Shown one piece after another: positions 1 to 9,065 of a stretch of DNA of 63,428 nt (the stretch's first letter is position 1; every line of letters begins with the position of its first letter). A program made the translations under genes and the position numbers. Below the pieces are notes generated by a model. That model saw only the letters and a program-made list of their open reading frames with translations, was not told where the DNA came from and made no database searches. Origin of the DNA: Scybalousia_A sp964639765 (GTDB lineage Bacteria; Bacteroidota; Bacteroidia; Bacteroidales; P3); the NCBI GenBank assembly GCA_964639765.1, contig CAZXEN010000009.1:1-63428 (forward strand), written 5' to 3'.

Positions 1-60
1 AAAAGCATTATCACCTATACTTGTAACACTTGCTGGGATAGTAACTGAAGTTAAGCCAGA
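1..60. repeat. Near-identical 60-bp direct repeat inside the LRR gene (second copy 541-600)
   Basis: Bases 1-60 and 541-600 differ at two positions by direct comparison. Both copies are in the same reading frame, because 540 is a multiple of three. They encode LRR units, and recombination between them would delete or duplicate 180 codons without breaking the frame. Confidence 0.8.
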
Positions 61-1395
61 ACTTGCAAAAGCATAATTACCTATACTTGTTACACTTGCT
101 GGAATAGTAATTGAAGTTAAACCTGAACAACCTCTGAAAGCACTATTACCAATTGTTGTTACTGCATAGTTTTGAGAAGTCTCATCTCCAGAGCCAAAAC
201 CACTGACAGAAGAAGCAATAGTCTTGCTGCCTGGTACATAGTTATTATGATAAACATAAGCTGTTCTACTCGCTGCATCTAAGACAGCATATATTATTCC
301 ACCAACAGTTACTACTGCTACGCCATCACCTTCTATAATGAAATAAATGTCTGACATAGGCATTTGACTATAAGCATCATACCCTGTCCAATTGAGTGCT
401 GTCTTGTAAGCATTAAGCATTGTTGTTGGAACATGGAATACAGTTCTATAAGCAACTAAATGATGAAATGCAGAGGAGCCTATTGTTGGAGCAGATCCTT
501 CTTTTCTCAAATAAACATCTTCCAAGGATACACATCCATAAAAAGCATTATCACCTATACTTGTAACACTTGCGGGGATAGTAACTGAAGTTAAACCAGA
601 GCCTGCAAAAGCAGCATCGCCTATTGAGGTTACACCACTACCTATTGTAACGCTTGCAAGGTCAGTGCACTCTTGAAAAGCTGAAGCACGAATTGAAAGA
701 ATATTATTTGGGATAGTAACTGAGGTTAAAGCAGCCCGTCTAAAACACTCAAAAGGTATAGAAGTTAAGCCACTACCTATTATAACGCTTGTAAGGTTGC
801 ATCCTTTAAAAGCTGCCCCACCAATTGTAGTAACACTGTTAGGAATACTTACAGAAGTAAAATCATTATTGTAAAATGCATTTGCGCCTATACTTACAAG
901 ACCTTCACTTAATGTTAGGCTTGCAAGAGCTGCATCAAAGAAAGCATTATCTCCTATAGTAGTAACACTGCTTGGAATAGAAGCACTTGCCAAAGAAGTA
1001 CAGTTTTGGAAAGCATTAGTATTTATTGCAGTAACAGTGCTTGGAATCGTTACACTTGTAATACTTGCACAATTCTTGAAACCATCTGCACGAACAGAAG
1101 TAACACTGTAGGTAATATCGGTTCCATCTACGGTTATTGTTACGTTTGAAGGAATGTCAATTGCACCTGAAACATTGTCATTGTATTTCCTTACTGCAAC
1201 CTCTCCTCCATTACCGTCACCATCTGCTGCAATTGTGATTACATAACGGAAGGTTGTTTGCTCAGCGGGAGTATACATATATCCCACCTGTCCGACTTCT
1301 TGCGCTATTGTTTTTTGCGAGATAAACAACATCGCAACCAAAATCCCTGCGAGAACTAAGGGATTTCTTGTTTTAAATTTTCTTGCCATTTTCAT
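1..1395 (-). CDS. BspA-like leucine-rich-repeat surface protein, 3'-truncated by the window edge
   Basis: The minus strand is open for 465 codons from ATG at 1395 (a second in-frame ATG is at 1389) to the window edge, so the C-terminus is missing. The product starts with a signal peptide (hydrophobic stretch after MARKFKTRNP, ending near TIAQ) and then carries Treponema/BspA-type LRR units of about 23 residues with the recurring pattern TSVTIPxSVTSIGxxAF. A non-repeat stretch of roughly 60-70 residues, containing IIEGDGVAVV, separates two LRR blocks. Such proteins are exposed on the cell surface and often bind host or partner proteins. In type IX secretors they usually end in a sorting domain, but that end lies outside the window. 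The family call is firm; the ligand is unknown. Confidence 0.85.
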   Translation of the reverse strand, partial: MKMARKFKTRNPLVLAGILVAMLFISQKTIAQEVGQVGYMYTPAEQTTFRYVITIAADGDGNGGEVAVRKYNDNVSGAIDIPSNVTITVDGTDITYSVTSVRADGFKNCASITSVTIPSTVTAINTNAFQNCTSLASASIPSSVTTIGDNAFFDAALASLTLSEGLVSIGANAFYNNDFTSVSIPNSVTTIGGAAFKGCNLTSVIIGSGLTSIPFECFRRAALTSVTIPNNILSIRASAFQECTDLASVTIGSGVTSIGDAAFAGSGLTSVTIPASVTSIGDNAFYGCVSLEDVYLRKEGSAPTIGSSAFHHLVAYRTVFHVPTTMLNAYKTALNWTGYDAYSQMPMSDIYFIIEGDGVAVVTVGGIIYAVLDAASRTAYVYHNNYVPGSKTIASSVSGFGSGDETSQNYAVTTIGNSAFRGCSGLTSITIPASVTSIGNYAFASSGLTSVTIPASVTSIGDNAF

Positions 1396-1660
1396 TTTTT
1401 TTGTTTAAATTATTTAAGTGAATAGTTATTCCAATAAACAAATGACATAAAAAATAGTGAACTTTTTTTTCTTCTCATTTGTTCACTGAAGTTCTCGCAT
1501 AACTATCCACCCAAATAAGTAAAGTTCACAATCTTAACAATTGTAACGTTTACTAAACTTTACTTTTGCAATGGATTTACTAAAAATTGCGAGTTTTCAG
1601 TGAAACAAAAAATAAAGCAAAACGTATTTCTTACGCCTTAGAATTATACCATTATAATTC
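1396..1660 (-). promoter_or_regulatory. Long, strongly self-complementary 5' leader of the LRR gene
   Basis: The stretch between the LRR gene and its probable promoter holds nested inverted repeats. TTCACTGAA...CTCGC at 1482-1498 is complementary to 1589-1604. AAGTAAAGTT at 1517-1526 is the exact complement of 1556-1565, and ACAAT at 1528-1532 pairs with ATTGT at 1540-1544. A perfect 8-bp hairpin with a CCAT loop lies at 1641-1660, at the predicted mRNA 5' end. Read on the minus strand this gives a leader of about 265 nt. A structured, possibly regulatory or stabilising, leader is inferred; a separate small RNA is the alternative. Confidence 0.45.
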
Positions 1661-1887
1661 CGGTGCAAAATTAGTAAAAAAAATTAAACTGAAAAATTTT
1701 TTATAAGAAAAAAGAAATTTAATTAATTCTTATGTTCATTTTCTTGGTTAGCATTGGCTCTGTTGTAGTGTCTCTTACGAGAGGCTGGAGAGGGGTGTTA
1801 TAGACTTATCCCCCACATGTGAGTATGGGGATTTGTGATAGTGATAAAATACTATAATAAAGTCTCGGAGTCTATTGGATACTCCTA
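1661..1887. other. Intergenic stretch between the LRR gene and the fucosidase gene
   Basis: Apart from the candidate -7 box I see only a short GC-rich hairpin near 1808-1832 (ATCCCC / GGGGAT arms). It lacks a T-run, so I do not call it a terminator. No coding sequence is supported here. Confidence 0.5.
1666..1673 (-). promoter_or_regulatory. Candidate -7 box (TAATTTTG) for the LRR gene
   Basis: CAAAATTA on the plus strand is TAATTTTG on the minus strand, which fits the Bacteroidota TAnnTTTG -7 consensus. No convincing -33 element is visible. It would start transcription near 1659, at the 5' hairpin. Confidence 0.35.
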
Positions 1888-3312
1888 TTACAGAACAATT
1901 ACCAACGCATTCTGCTCCTTTATATTATTTATGTCTGATTGTTTTATGGTAAGAGTATATTTGCCCTTATTGTTTTTTAGCTTTGCTTTAGTGTTTGTCC
2001 CAAGTATTTGTTTGAAACCTGTCTGCAGTTCCTTGGAAAGAGAAAAAGAGTAGGAAGTCTGCAGTTTTGTTGTGTCTGAAAGAAGTATTATAGCATACAC
2101 CTCTCCTTTCTGCCCTTTGGTAAAGCATATATTATCAACCTTATAAGGTGCTATAGGACGAGTGTTATATATCGCATCGCCATTGATTTTCATCCAAGTT
2201 CCTATCTCTTTCATTCTTTGCAAAGCAGGCTCAGGCAGATTGCCGTTTTCGTCTGGTCCTACATTCAAAAGGAAGTTGCCTCCTTTGCAGACAACATCTA
2301 CAAGAATATGAATAAGTTTATTAGTTGATTTATAATTATCATTCTTAACGTATGACCAACTGTCTCCCATTGTCATACAGGTTTCCCAAGGATAATCCAA
2401 AGGCTCGTCTGGAACAGTTTGCTCCGGTGTTCTATAGTTCTCGTATTGACCGCCAACACTTCTATCTACTATGAGCATATCTTCATTTCCTTGCCGTGCT
2501 ATCTTTGCTAAATAAGGCATATTGATATCTTGTACTCTTTTATATGCTCCAAGCCAAGACTTAACTTCTTCGTCTGTTATACTCCATTCAGGACGTATCC
2601 AACCACCATCAAGCCAAAGAATATCTATATCTCCGTAGTTATGAGTTATCTCTTGTATCTGCTTATAGGTAAAATCACAAAAACGCTGCCACTTTTCTGG
2701 GTGTTTATCTATATTGTAATTTACATTTCTATCTGGTGTAGCCCAAAGAGGAGACCAATAGTCTTGGTTATGCCAATCTGCTTTTGAAAAATATAATCCA
2801 GTCCAAAAACCCTTGCTTCTGAAAGCATCTACAACTTGCTTTACTATGTCGTTGTTTTTATTTAAAGAATAAGGACAATCTTTACCTGCTACAGAATAGT
2901 CTGTCTGCTTTGTATCATACATACAAAAGCCATCGTGGTGCTTGGTTGTAAAAACAAAATATTTCATTCCACAGGCCTTTGCCGCCTCTGCCCATTTGTT
3001 TGCATCAAAATCCTTAGGATTAAACCTCTTATTCAAATCCCAATACCATTGTTTGTAGGGTTCATATTCTGCTCCTTTTCTGTCAATCCATTCTTCATTA
3101 CAAATAGACCAACTTTCTACTAATTGTTCCGTAGCATATATACCCCAATGAGCAAAGAAACCAAACTTCAAATCCTGCCACTCATTTATTCTATTAACAA
3201 TAATAGAAGAAGTTTCAGGTTGTTGTTCCTCCTTGGTAATTATTCTCTTACTTTGAGCAAATGAAGTAAGAATAATAAAAAATAAAACGATAATTGTGAA
3301 TAATCTTTTCAT
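1888..3312 (-). CDS. Exported alpha-L-fucosidase, glycoside hydrolase family 29
   Basis: This 474-residue protein hydrolyses terminal alpha-L-fucose from glycans by a retaining mechanism. The sequence shows a signal peptide (MKRLFTIIVLFFIILTSFAQ), the GH29 opening LKFGFFAHWGIY, the motif TKHHDGFCMYDT, and WLDGGW with the probable nucleophile Asp235. I start at ATG 3312, not at the upstream in-frame TTG (3360), because a clear -7 box lies at 3336-3343 between them and the signal peptide begins exactly at 3312. The C-terminal 80 residues look like the usual beta-sandwich. The product probably acts in the periplasm or on the surface on mucin or host glycans. It stands alone, without a recognisable SusCD pair. 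Confidence 0.93.
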   Translation of the reverse strand: MKRLFTIIVLFFIILTSFAQSKRIITKEEQQPETSSIIVNRINEWQDLKFGFFAHWGIYATEQLVESWSICNEEWIDRKGAEYEPYKQWYWDLNKRFNPKDFDANKWAEAAKACGMKYFVFTTKHHDGFCMYDTKQTDYSVAGKDCPYSLNKNNDIVKQVVDAFRSKGFWTGLYFSKADWHNQDYWSPLWATPDRNVNYNIDKHPEKWQRFCDFTYKQIQEITHNYGDIDILWLDGGWIRPEWSITDEEVKSWLGAYKRVQDINMPYLAKIARQGNEDMLIVDRSVGGQYENYRTPEQTVPDEPLDYPWETCMTMGDSWSYVKNDNYKSTNKLIHILVDVVCKGGNFLLNVGPDENGNLPEPALQRMKEIGTWMKINGDAIYNTRPIAPYKVDNICFTKGQKGEVYAIILLSDTTKLQTSYSFSLSKELQTGFKQILGTNTKAKLKNNKGKYTLTIKQSDINNIKEQNALVIVL

Positions 3313-3335
3313 ATGCACTCGTATTTTTACGAATG

Positions 3336-3343
3336 CAAAGATA
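3336..3343 (-). promoter_or_regulatory. -7 box TATCTTTG of the fucosidase gene
   Basis: TATCTTTG on the minus strand matches TAnnTTTG, with a TTTG at 3366-3369 as a possible -33 element (22-bp gap). It lies 23 bp upstream of ATG 3312 and decides the start codon. Confidence 0.65.
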
Positions 3344-3378
3344 CAAAATTTTCTGAACAATAAAGCAAAAAAACGTGT

Positions 3379-4173
3379 TTATCTTTTCTTTTTAGGCTTC
3401 CGTTTGTTGGAAGTACGTATTGCTTTGGTGGATTTGGTTTTTGGCTGTTCATATATATAGCGAAGCCAGTTTGTCTGGTGCTTTGTATTGTATTTAAGAT
3501 GACCTATGGAGAATATAGTTTTGTCTTTCAAACGTACAAAACCATCACTCCATGTTCCCATATCCAAATAAATAGCATCTCTTATGCCTGCTTCCTTTAA
3601 GGCATTGGCAAAATCCTCAAAAGAAAGCCTATCTACACTTTCTATAACAACAGCCCTGCCATTGTACCAAGCAAGACAACGCCTGAAAGTTGGTTTTTGT
3701 TTGCGAAAAATAGTACATTCTACAGTATCCCCATCTTTTAATATTAGCATCTGCTGAAAGTAAGCTCCTTTTTCTTTTATTGCCAAGTTTATATAATAAG
3801 AAGAAGTATCTGTTAGATAATCTATAATTATGGTATCTTTTAAGATAACACACAAGCCTGTTTCCACATCTTTCTTGTTCTGATAGAGTTTCCCCATGCA
3901 AACATAGTCGCCTACAACTTCTTTGAGATTACCCGCCGTGAAAGCACAAGCCACAGAAAGAGATATCTGGCTATTGAGAGAATCTGGCCTTTGGTTAGTA
4001 AAAGAGACCTTACAATTATGAGGCATATAAAAGACCAGAGACCAATCCAAAGTATCATGTTTCAGATGAACAGTATCCAAGGTTACATAAGCATACGATT
4101 TTGTTTGTGCATCGGCAAAAGTACCGACACACAAACAAAATACAATGCAAAACACAACGAATATCCGTCTCAT
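3379..4173 (-). CDS. Exported protein with a phosphodiester-glycosidase-like (NAGPA/DUF2233-type) C-terminal region
   Basis: The product is about 264 residues, starts with a signal peptide (MRRIFVVFCIVFCLCVGTFA), and ends in a Lys/Arg-rich tail (KRKPKKKR). The central part has the layout of the NAGPA family: YNGRAVVIESVDRLSFEDFA, then a helix, then IYLDMGTWSDGF. In the family the last motif is normally LDGGGS-like, so here it is a variant and catalytic activity is uncertain. The ATG at 4173 is preferred over a TTG at 4176. It lies 13 bp after the DUF3467 gene on the same strand and may be cotranscribed. Function is inferred from motif layout only. Confidence 0.6.
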   Translation of the reverse strand: MRRIFVVFCIVFCLCVGTFADAQTKSYAYVTLDTVHLKHDTLDWSLVFYMPHNCKVSFTNQRPDSLNSQISLSVACAFTAGNLKEVVGDYVCMGKLYQNKKDVETGLCVILKDTIIIDYLTDTSSYYINLAIKEKGAYFQQMLILKDGDTVECTIFRKQKPTFRRCLAWYNGRAVVIESVDRLSFEDFANALKEAGIRDAIYLDMGTWSDGFVRLKDKTIFSIGHLKYNTKHQTNWLRYIYEQPKTKSTKAIRTSNKRKPKKKR

Positions 4174-4186
4174 CAAAAAATGGTTT

Positions 4187-4489
4187 TCAGGCTTTACCTA
4201 AAGGATTGATAAGAGTATAGTCTGTTGCTGTATTATCTGTTATTTTTCCATTGGTTTTTTCATAACGGGATATGTTCTCCTGTAAAGCATACAAAAGTTT
4301 TTTTGCATGCATAGGAGCAAGTATTATACGGCTTTTCACTTGTGCTTTTGGTACTCCTGGCATTATCTGAAGAAAATCCACAATAAATTCTGAAGGAGAA
4401 TGTTGCACTATCTGAAGATTTGAATAAATACCTTGTGACACCTCTGCACTAAGCTCTATATCCAGTTTTTGTTCTCTTTTTTCTTCCAT
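4187..4489 (-). CDS. DUF3467 family protein
   Basis: This 100-residue protein has the DUF3467 features: an N-terminal strand region with GIYSNLQIVQHSPSEFIVDF, then QIMPGVPKAQVKSRIILAP and a helix with HAKKLLYALQENI. Genes of this family commonly follow rpoC in Bacteroidota, as here, which supports the call. It has no signal peptide or membrane segment and is presumably cytoplasmic; its biochemical role is unknown. A terminator hairpin at 4526-4569 separates it from rpoC, so it probably depends on read-through or a promoter I cannot see. Confidence 0.88.
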   Translation of the reverse strand: MEEKREQKLDIELSAEVSQGIYSNLQIVQHSPSEFIVDFLQIMPGVPKAQVKSRIILAPMHAKKLLYALQENISRYEKTNGKITDNTATDYTLINPLGKA

Positions 4490-4525
4490 GTGATTATATT
4501 TTTTTTGCGTTACTATTTACTTACT

Positions 4526-4569
4526 ACAAAAATGTAGTGCATAATCTGTAAAATATATGCACTACATTA
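4526..4569 (-). terminator. Rho-independent terminator after rpoC
   Basis: AATGTAGTGCAT at 4531-4542 is the exact complement of 4557-4568, with one further A-T pair inside. Read on the minus strand, the 13-bp stem is followed by TTTTTG. It lies 19 bp past the rpoC stop and ends the large rplKAJL-rpoBC transcript. Confidence 0.8.
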
Positions 4570-4587
4570 AATTTTATCATTACAATA

Positions 4588-7500
4588 TTATTTGGATGCA
4601 GCCTTTCTTCCGCGTTTTATAGGTTGAAGAGAAGACTGTGTAAATTCTTCCAATTGTGTTTTGTTTGCTACAAAGACATTCTGATACTCTCTCAATCCTG
4701 TACCTGCAGGAATAAGATGACCAACAAGAACGTTTTCTTTCATACCTACAAGGTCGTCTGTCTTTGCACTTATAGATGCCTCGGTAAGAACCTTTGTAGT
4801 CTCTTGGAATGAAGCAGCTGAAAGGAAACTCTTTGTCTGTAGAGAAGCTCTTGTGATACCTTGAAGTATCTGATGTGCTGTTGCTGGCTGAGCATCTCTT
4901 GACTCCATTGTCTTAAGGTCTCTACGTTTCAAAGAAGAATTCTCATCCCTAAGTTCTCTTGCAGTTATTATCTGACCATTCTTGAATTCTGTACTGTCTC
5001 CACAGTCTGTAATAACCTTTCTGCCATAAATCTTGTCATTTTCTTCTTGGAAATCTACCTTGTTTATGGCTTCGCCTTCAAGGAAATGAGTATCTCCCGG
5101 ATCGTCTATCTCTACCTTACGCATCATCTGACGTACTATAACCTCAAAGTGTTTATCGTTTATCTTCACACCTTGAAGACGATAAACGTCTTGTGCTTCA
5201 TTTACGATATACTTTTGAACTTCCAAAGGTCCAAGAACGTTAAGAATATCTGCAGGTGCTATTTCTCCTTCTGAAAGTGTAGTTCCTGCCTTAACATAGT
5301 CATTTTCCTGTGCAAGAATCTGACGTGATGTAGGTATAAGATAAGAAACTTTTTCGCCGGTCTTTCCTGTGATGATAATCTCACGGTTTCCACGTTTAAG
5401 TTTTTTGTTGAAAGATACCACACCGTCTATTTCTGCAATAACAGCTTGGTCTGACGGATTACGTGCCTCAAATAATTCGGTTACACGAGGAAGACCTCCG
5501 GTGATGTCTCCTGCCTTTGCAGAAGAACGTGGAATGTTGGCAAGAATATCTCCTGCATTTATGGCATCACCATCTTCTATTGCAAGGTGAGCACCAACAG
5601 GCATATCGTAAGTCTTTATGACTTCGTTGTTCTTGTCCAATATTGAGATTGAAGGATTCTTTGACTTTTGTTTTGTCTCTATGATGATTCTTTCATTAAG
5701 ACCTGTCTCATTATCTGATTCTTCACGGTAGGTAACATCCTTTTCAATAGATTCAAACACAGCCTTACCAGAAACATCTGAAAGTATAGGAGCATTGTAT
5801 GGGTCCCATTCTGCTATAACATCGTCTGCACTGACAGAATCTCCATTCTGGAAGAACAAATATGCACCGTATGGAATGTTAGCAGTCATAAGTATGCTCT
5901 TTGTTGCTTCATTTATTATATGCATTTCAGCAGAACGACCTATAACTCTTGTACATTGTTTTTCTTCTCCGGAGTTGTCTGTGTAAATGTATGGAACATC
6001 ACGCAATTCATCTATTCTAAGAACACCGTCACATTTATCTTTGACAACTATTTGTGAAACATTACCAGCATTACCAGCAACACCTCCAACGTGGAATGTA
6101 CGAAGGGTAAGCTGTGTTCCAGGTTCACCAATAGCCTGTGCTGCGATAACTCCAACACTCTCTCCTCTTTGAACAAGTTTTCCTGTTGCAAGGTTACGTC
6201 CATAACATTTGGCACAAACTCCATGTTTTGACTCACAAGTAAGCACTGAACGAATTTCTACTTCTTCTATTGGAGATTCTTCTATCTTTTGACAGATGTC
6301 TTCTGTTAGTTCATCGCCTTCTCTTGCAATAACTTCTCCTGTTTGAGGGTGGATAATGTCGTGCAATGTAACACGTCCTAAGATTCTGTCATAAAGAGAT
6401 TGGACAACTTCATCGTTTCTTATCAATGCTGTTGTAGGAATACCTCTTAGAGTACCACAATCCTCCTCGTTGATGATAACATCATGGGCAACATCAACCA
6501 AACGTCTTGTCAAGTAACCAGCATCGGCAGTCTTAAGAGCTGTATCGGCCAAACCTTTACGAGCACCGTGTGTAGAAATAAAGTACTCTAACACTGTAAG
6601 ACCTTCTTTGAAGTTTGAAATAATAGGGTTCTCTATAATTTCAGCGCCACCAGAACCTGCCTTTTGTGGTTTTGCCATCAAACCTCTCATACCAGACAAC
6701 TGACGAATCTGCTCACGGCTACCACGGGCTCCAGAATCCAACATCATATAAACAGCATTGAAACCCTGACGGTCTGCTGACATGTGTTGCATTACATAGT
6801 TAGCAAGCTTTCTGTTGGCATCTGTCCAAATATCTATGACCTGGTTATAACGTTCATTGTTTGTTATAAGACCCATCTGGTAGTTACCAACAACCTCATC
6901 TACTCTACCCTCTGCATCGTTAATGATATTAACTTTCTCTTCTGGAACTATGACATCGGCAAGGTTGAATGAAAGACCTCCACGGAACGCCATATAATAT
7001 CCTTTATCCTTAATATCATCAAGGAATTGAACAGTGCGGGCAGAACCACAATCTTTTAGTACCTCTCCGATAATATCTCTAAGAACGTTTTTCTTGATAA
7101 GGACATTAATATATCCATAATTATCAGGAACAAGCATATTGAATAGAACTCGACCTGCTGTGGTGTGAATACCATTCTTAACACTTACAACATCCTGTTC
7201 TGTGATATCTAATCTTACTCCTTTTTCTGTGAAGTAACTATCGCCTACCTTGATACAAGACTTTTCTTTCTCTTCTTTTTTATCAAAATAAACTGCTGTT
7301 GCAAGAGGATTACCTAAATTGCTTCTATACAATGTAATTCCTGCATGCAAATCTATACGTTTTTCATTATATGCTATCTGTACATCTTCAAAAGAATAGA
7401 ATGCTTTTCCTTCACCTTTTACTACAATTTCTTCATTGGATTTCCTTTCTTTGGTCATATAATAAAGACCCAAAATCATATCTTGAGAAGGAACTGTGAT

Positions 7501-9039
7501 AGGAGCTCCGTTTGCAGGATTCAAAACATTGTGAGATGACAACATCAACAATTGAGCTTCCAATACTGCAGCGTTGCCCAATGGTAAATGGACAGCCATC
7601 TGGTCTCCGTCAAAGTCGGCATTGAAACCTGTACAAACCAATGGGTGCAAACGTATAGCCTTTCCTTCAACCAACTTTGGCTGGAAGGCCTGAATACCCA
7701 AACGGTGAAGAGTAGGAGCACGGTTCAAAAGAACAGGATGTCCTTTGACAATATTCTCCAATATCTCTATAACCACAGGGTCTTTTCTGTCTACAATACG
7801 TTTTGCAGATTTAACAGTTTTTACTAAACCTCTTTCAAGAATTTTTCTAATTATGAAAGGTTTAAACAATTCTGTTGCCATATCCTTTGGCAAACCGCAC
7901 TCGTGCATTTTCAAATCTGGACCTACAACAATAACTGAACGACCAGAATAATCAACACGCTTTCCTAACAGATTCTGACGGAAACGACCTTGTTTTCCTT
8001 TCAAACTGTCAGAAAGTGACTTTAAAGCACGGTTGGAATCAGAACGTACAGAAACAGCCTTACGAGAATTGTCAAACAAAGAATCCACAGCTTCTTGCAA
8101 CATACGTTTTTCATTACGCATGATAACATCTGGAGCCTTTATTTCTACCAATCTTTTCAAACGGTTGTTTCTAATTATAACTCTACGATATAAATCATTT
8201 AAGTCTGATGTAGCAAAACGACCTCCATCCAATGGAACCAAAGGACGCAAATCTGGTGGAATCACAGGAACAACCTTAACTATCATCCACTCTGGACGAT
8301 TTTCCATCTTTGCATTTGCCTCACGGAAAGACTCTACAACATTAAGACGCTTCAAAGCCTCATGTTTCCTCTGTTGAGAAGTTTCTTTATGTGCTTTATC
8401 CCTAAGTTTATAAGACAATTCATCCAAGTTTATATCTTTAAGCAATTCATACAAAGCCTCAGCTCCCATTCTTGCGATAAACTTGTTTGGATCTTCATCT
8501 GGTAAAAGAGCATTCTCTGGAGGAAGAGTATCCAAAATAGCCATATAATCTTCTTCGGTCAAAAGATCTAAGCGATTTACTCCGTCTTGTTCCTTGATTC
8601 CAGGTTGAATAACTATATATTTTTCGTAGTATATAACAGAATCCAATTTCTTGCTCTGTAAACCTAACAAAGAACCTATTTTATTTGGTAAAGAACGGAA
8701 GAACCATATATGGGCAACAGGAACAACCAATTGGATGTGTCCCATTCTTTCCCTTCTTACTTTCTTTTCTGTTACCTCAACACCACATCTATCACAAACA
8801 ATACCTTTATATCTTATTCTTTTGTACTTACCACAATGACATTCCCAATCCTTAACAGGTCCAAATATTCTTTCACAGAACAAACCATCTCTTTCTGGTT
8901 TATATGTTCTGTAATTAATTGTTTCAGGTTTTGTCACCTCACCTCTTGAACGTTGAAGAATGCTCTCTGGTGAAGCAAGACTAATAGTCATGTTACGAAA
9001 TACACTATTAGTATTACCTTCTCTATTATTCATTGCCAT
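4588..9039 (-). CDS. rpoC: DNA-directed RNA polymerase subunit beta'
   Basis: At 1483 residues this is the full-length catalytic beta' subunit. Visible features are the N-terminal zinc ribbon (CHCGKYKRIRYKGIVCDRCG), the bridge-helix and rudder region, and the catalytic motif NADFDGDQ with Asp475, Asp477 and Asp479 holding the active-site magnesium. A second zinc site (CESKHGVCAKCYG) follows. The start MAMNN has AAGGAG about 11 bases upstream, a clearer Shine-Dalgarno than most genes here. The gene lies 26 bp after rpoB and is surely cotranscribed with it. Confidence 0.99.
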   Translation of the reverse strand: MAMNNREGNTNSVFRNMTISLASPESILQRSRGEVTKPETINYRTYKPERDGLFCERIFGPVKDWECHCGKYKRIRYKGIVCDRCGVEVTEKKVRRERMGHIQLVVPVAHIWFFRSLPNKIGSLLGLQSKKLDSVIYYEKYIVIQPGIKEQDGVNRLDLLTEEDYMAILDTLPPENALLPDEDPNKFIARMGAEALYELLKDINLDELSYKLRDKAHKETSQQRKHEALKRLNVVESFREANAKMENRPEWMIVKVVPVIPPDLRPLVPLDGGRFATSDLNDLYRRVIIRNNRLKRLVEIKAPDVIMRNEKRMLQEAVDSLFDNSRKAVSVRSDSNRALKSLSDSLKGKQGRFRQNLLGKRVDYSGRSVIVVGPDLKMHECGLPKDMATELFKPFIIRKILERGLVKTVKSAKRIVDRKDPVVIEILENIVKGHPVLLNRAPTLHRLGIQAFQPKLVEGKAIRLHPLVCTGFNADFDGDQMAVHLPLGNAAVLEAQLLMLSSHNVLNPANGAPITVPSQDMILGLYYMTKERKSNEEIVVKGEGKAFYSFEDVQIAYNEKRIDLHAGITLYRSNLGNPLATAVYFDKKEEKEKSCIKVGDSYFTEKGVRLDITEQDVVSVKNGIHTTAGRVLFNMLVPDNYGYINVLIKKNVLRDIIGEVLKDCGSARTVQFLDDIKDKGYYMAFRGGLSFNLADVIVPEEKVNIINDAEGRVDEVVGNYQMGLITNNERYNQVIDIWTDANRKLANYVMQHMSADRQGFNAVYMMLDSGARGSREQIRQLSGMRGLMAKPQKAGSGGAEIIENPIISNFKEGLTVLEYFISTHGARKGLADTALKTADAGYLTRRLVDVAHDVIINEEDCGTLRGIPTTALIRNDEVVQSLYDRILGRVTLHDIIHPQTGEVIAREGDELTEDICQKIEESPIEEVEIRSVLTCESKHGVCAKCYGRNLATGKLVQRGESVGVIAAQAIGEPGTQLTLRTFHVGGVAGNAGNVSQIVVKDKCDGVLRIDELRDVPYIYTDNSGEEKQCTRVIGRSAEMHIINEATKSILMTANIPYGAYLFFQNGDSVSADDVIAEWDPYNAPILSDVSGKAVFESIEKDVTYREESDNETGLNERIIIETKQKSKNPSISILDKNNEVIKTYDMPVGAHLAIEDGDAINAGDILANIPRSSAKAGDITGGLPRVTELFEARNPSDQAVIAEIDGVVSFNKKLKRGNREIIITGKTGEKVSYLIPTSRQILAQENDYVKAGTTLSEGEIAPADILNVLGPLEVQKYIVNEAQDVYRLQGVKINDKHFEVIVRQMMRKVEIDDPGDTHFLEGEAINKVDFQEENDKIYGRKVITDCGDSTEFKNGQIITARELRDENSSLKRRDLKTMESRDAQPATAHQILQGITRASLQTKSFLSAASFQETTKVLTEASISAKTDDLVGMKENVLVGHLIPAGTGLREYQNVFVANKTQLEEFTQSSLQPIKRGRKAASK

Positions 9040-9065
9040 ATTTTTAATATCTCCTTTTCTAACAA

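Noticed and set aside
1540..1568. Plus-strand promoter-like pair ATTG-N17-TACTTTTG
   Set aside because: It falls inside the inverted repeats of the LRR leader and no plus-strand gene or stable RNA follows; its symmetry explains the match.
1835..2053. 72-codon plus-strand frame
   Set aside because: It overlaps the end of the fucosidase gene on the opposite strand and has no supporting feature.
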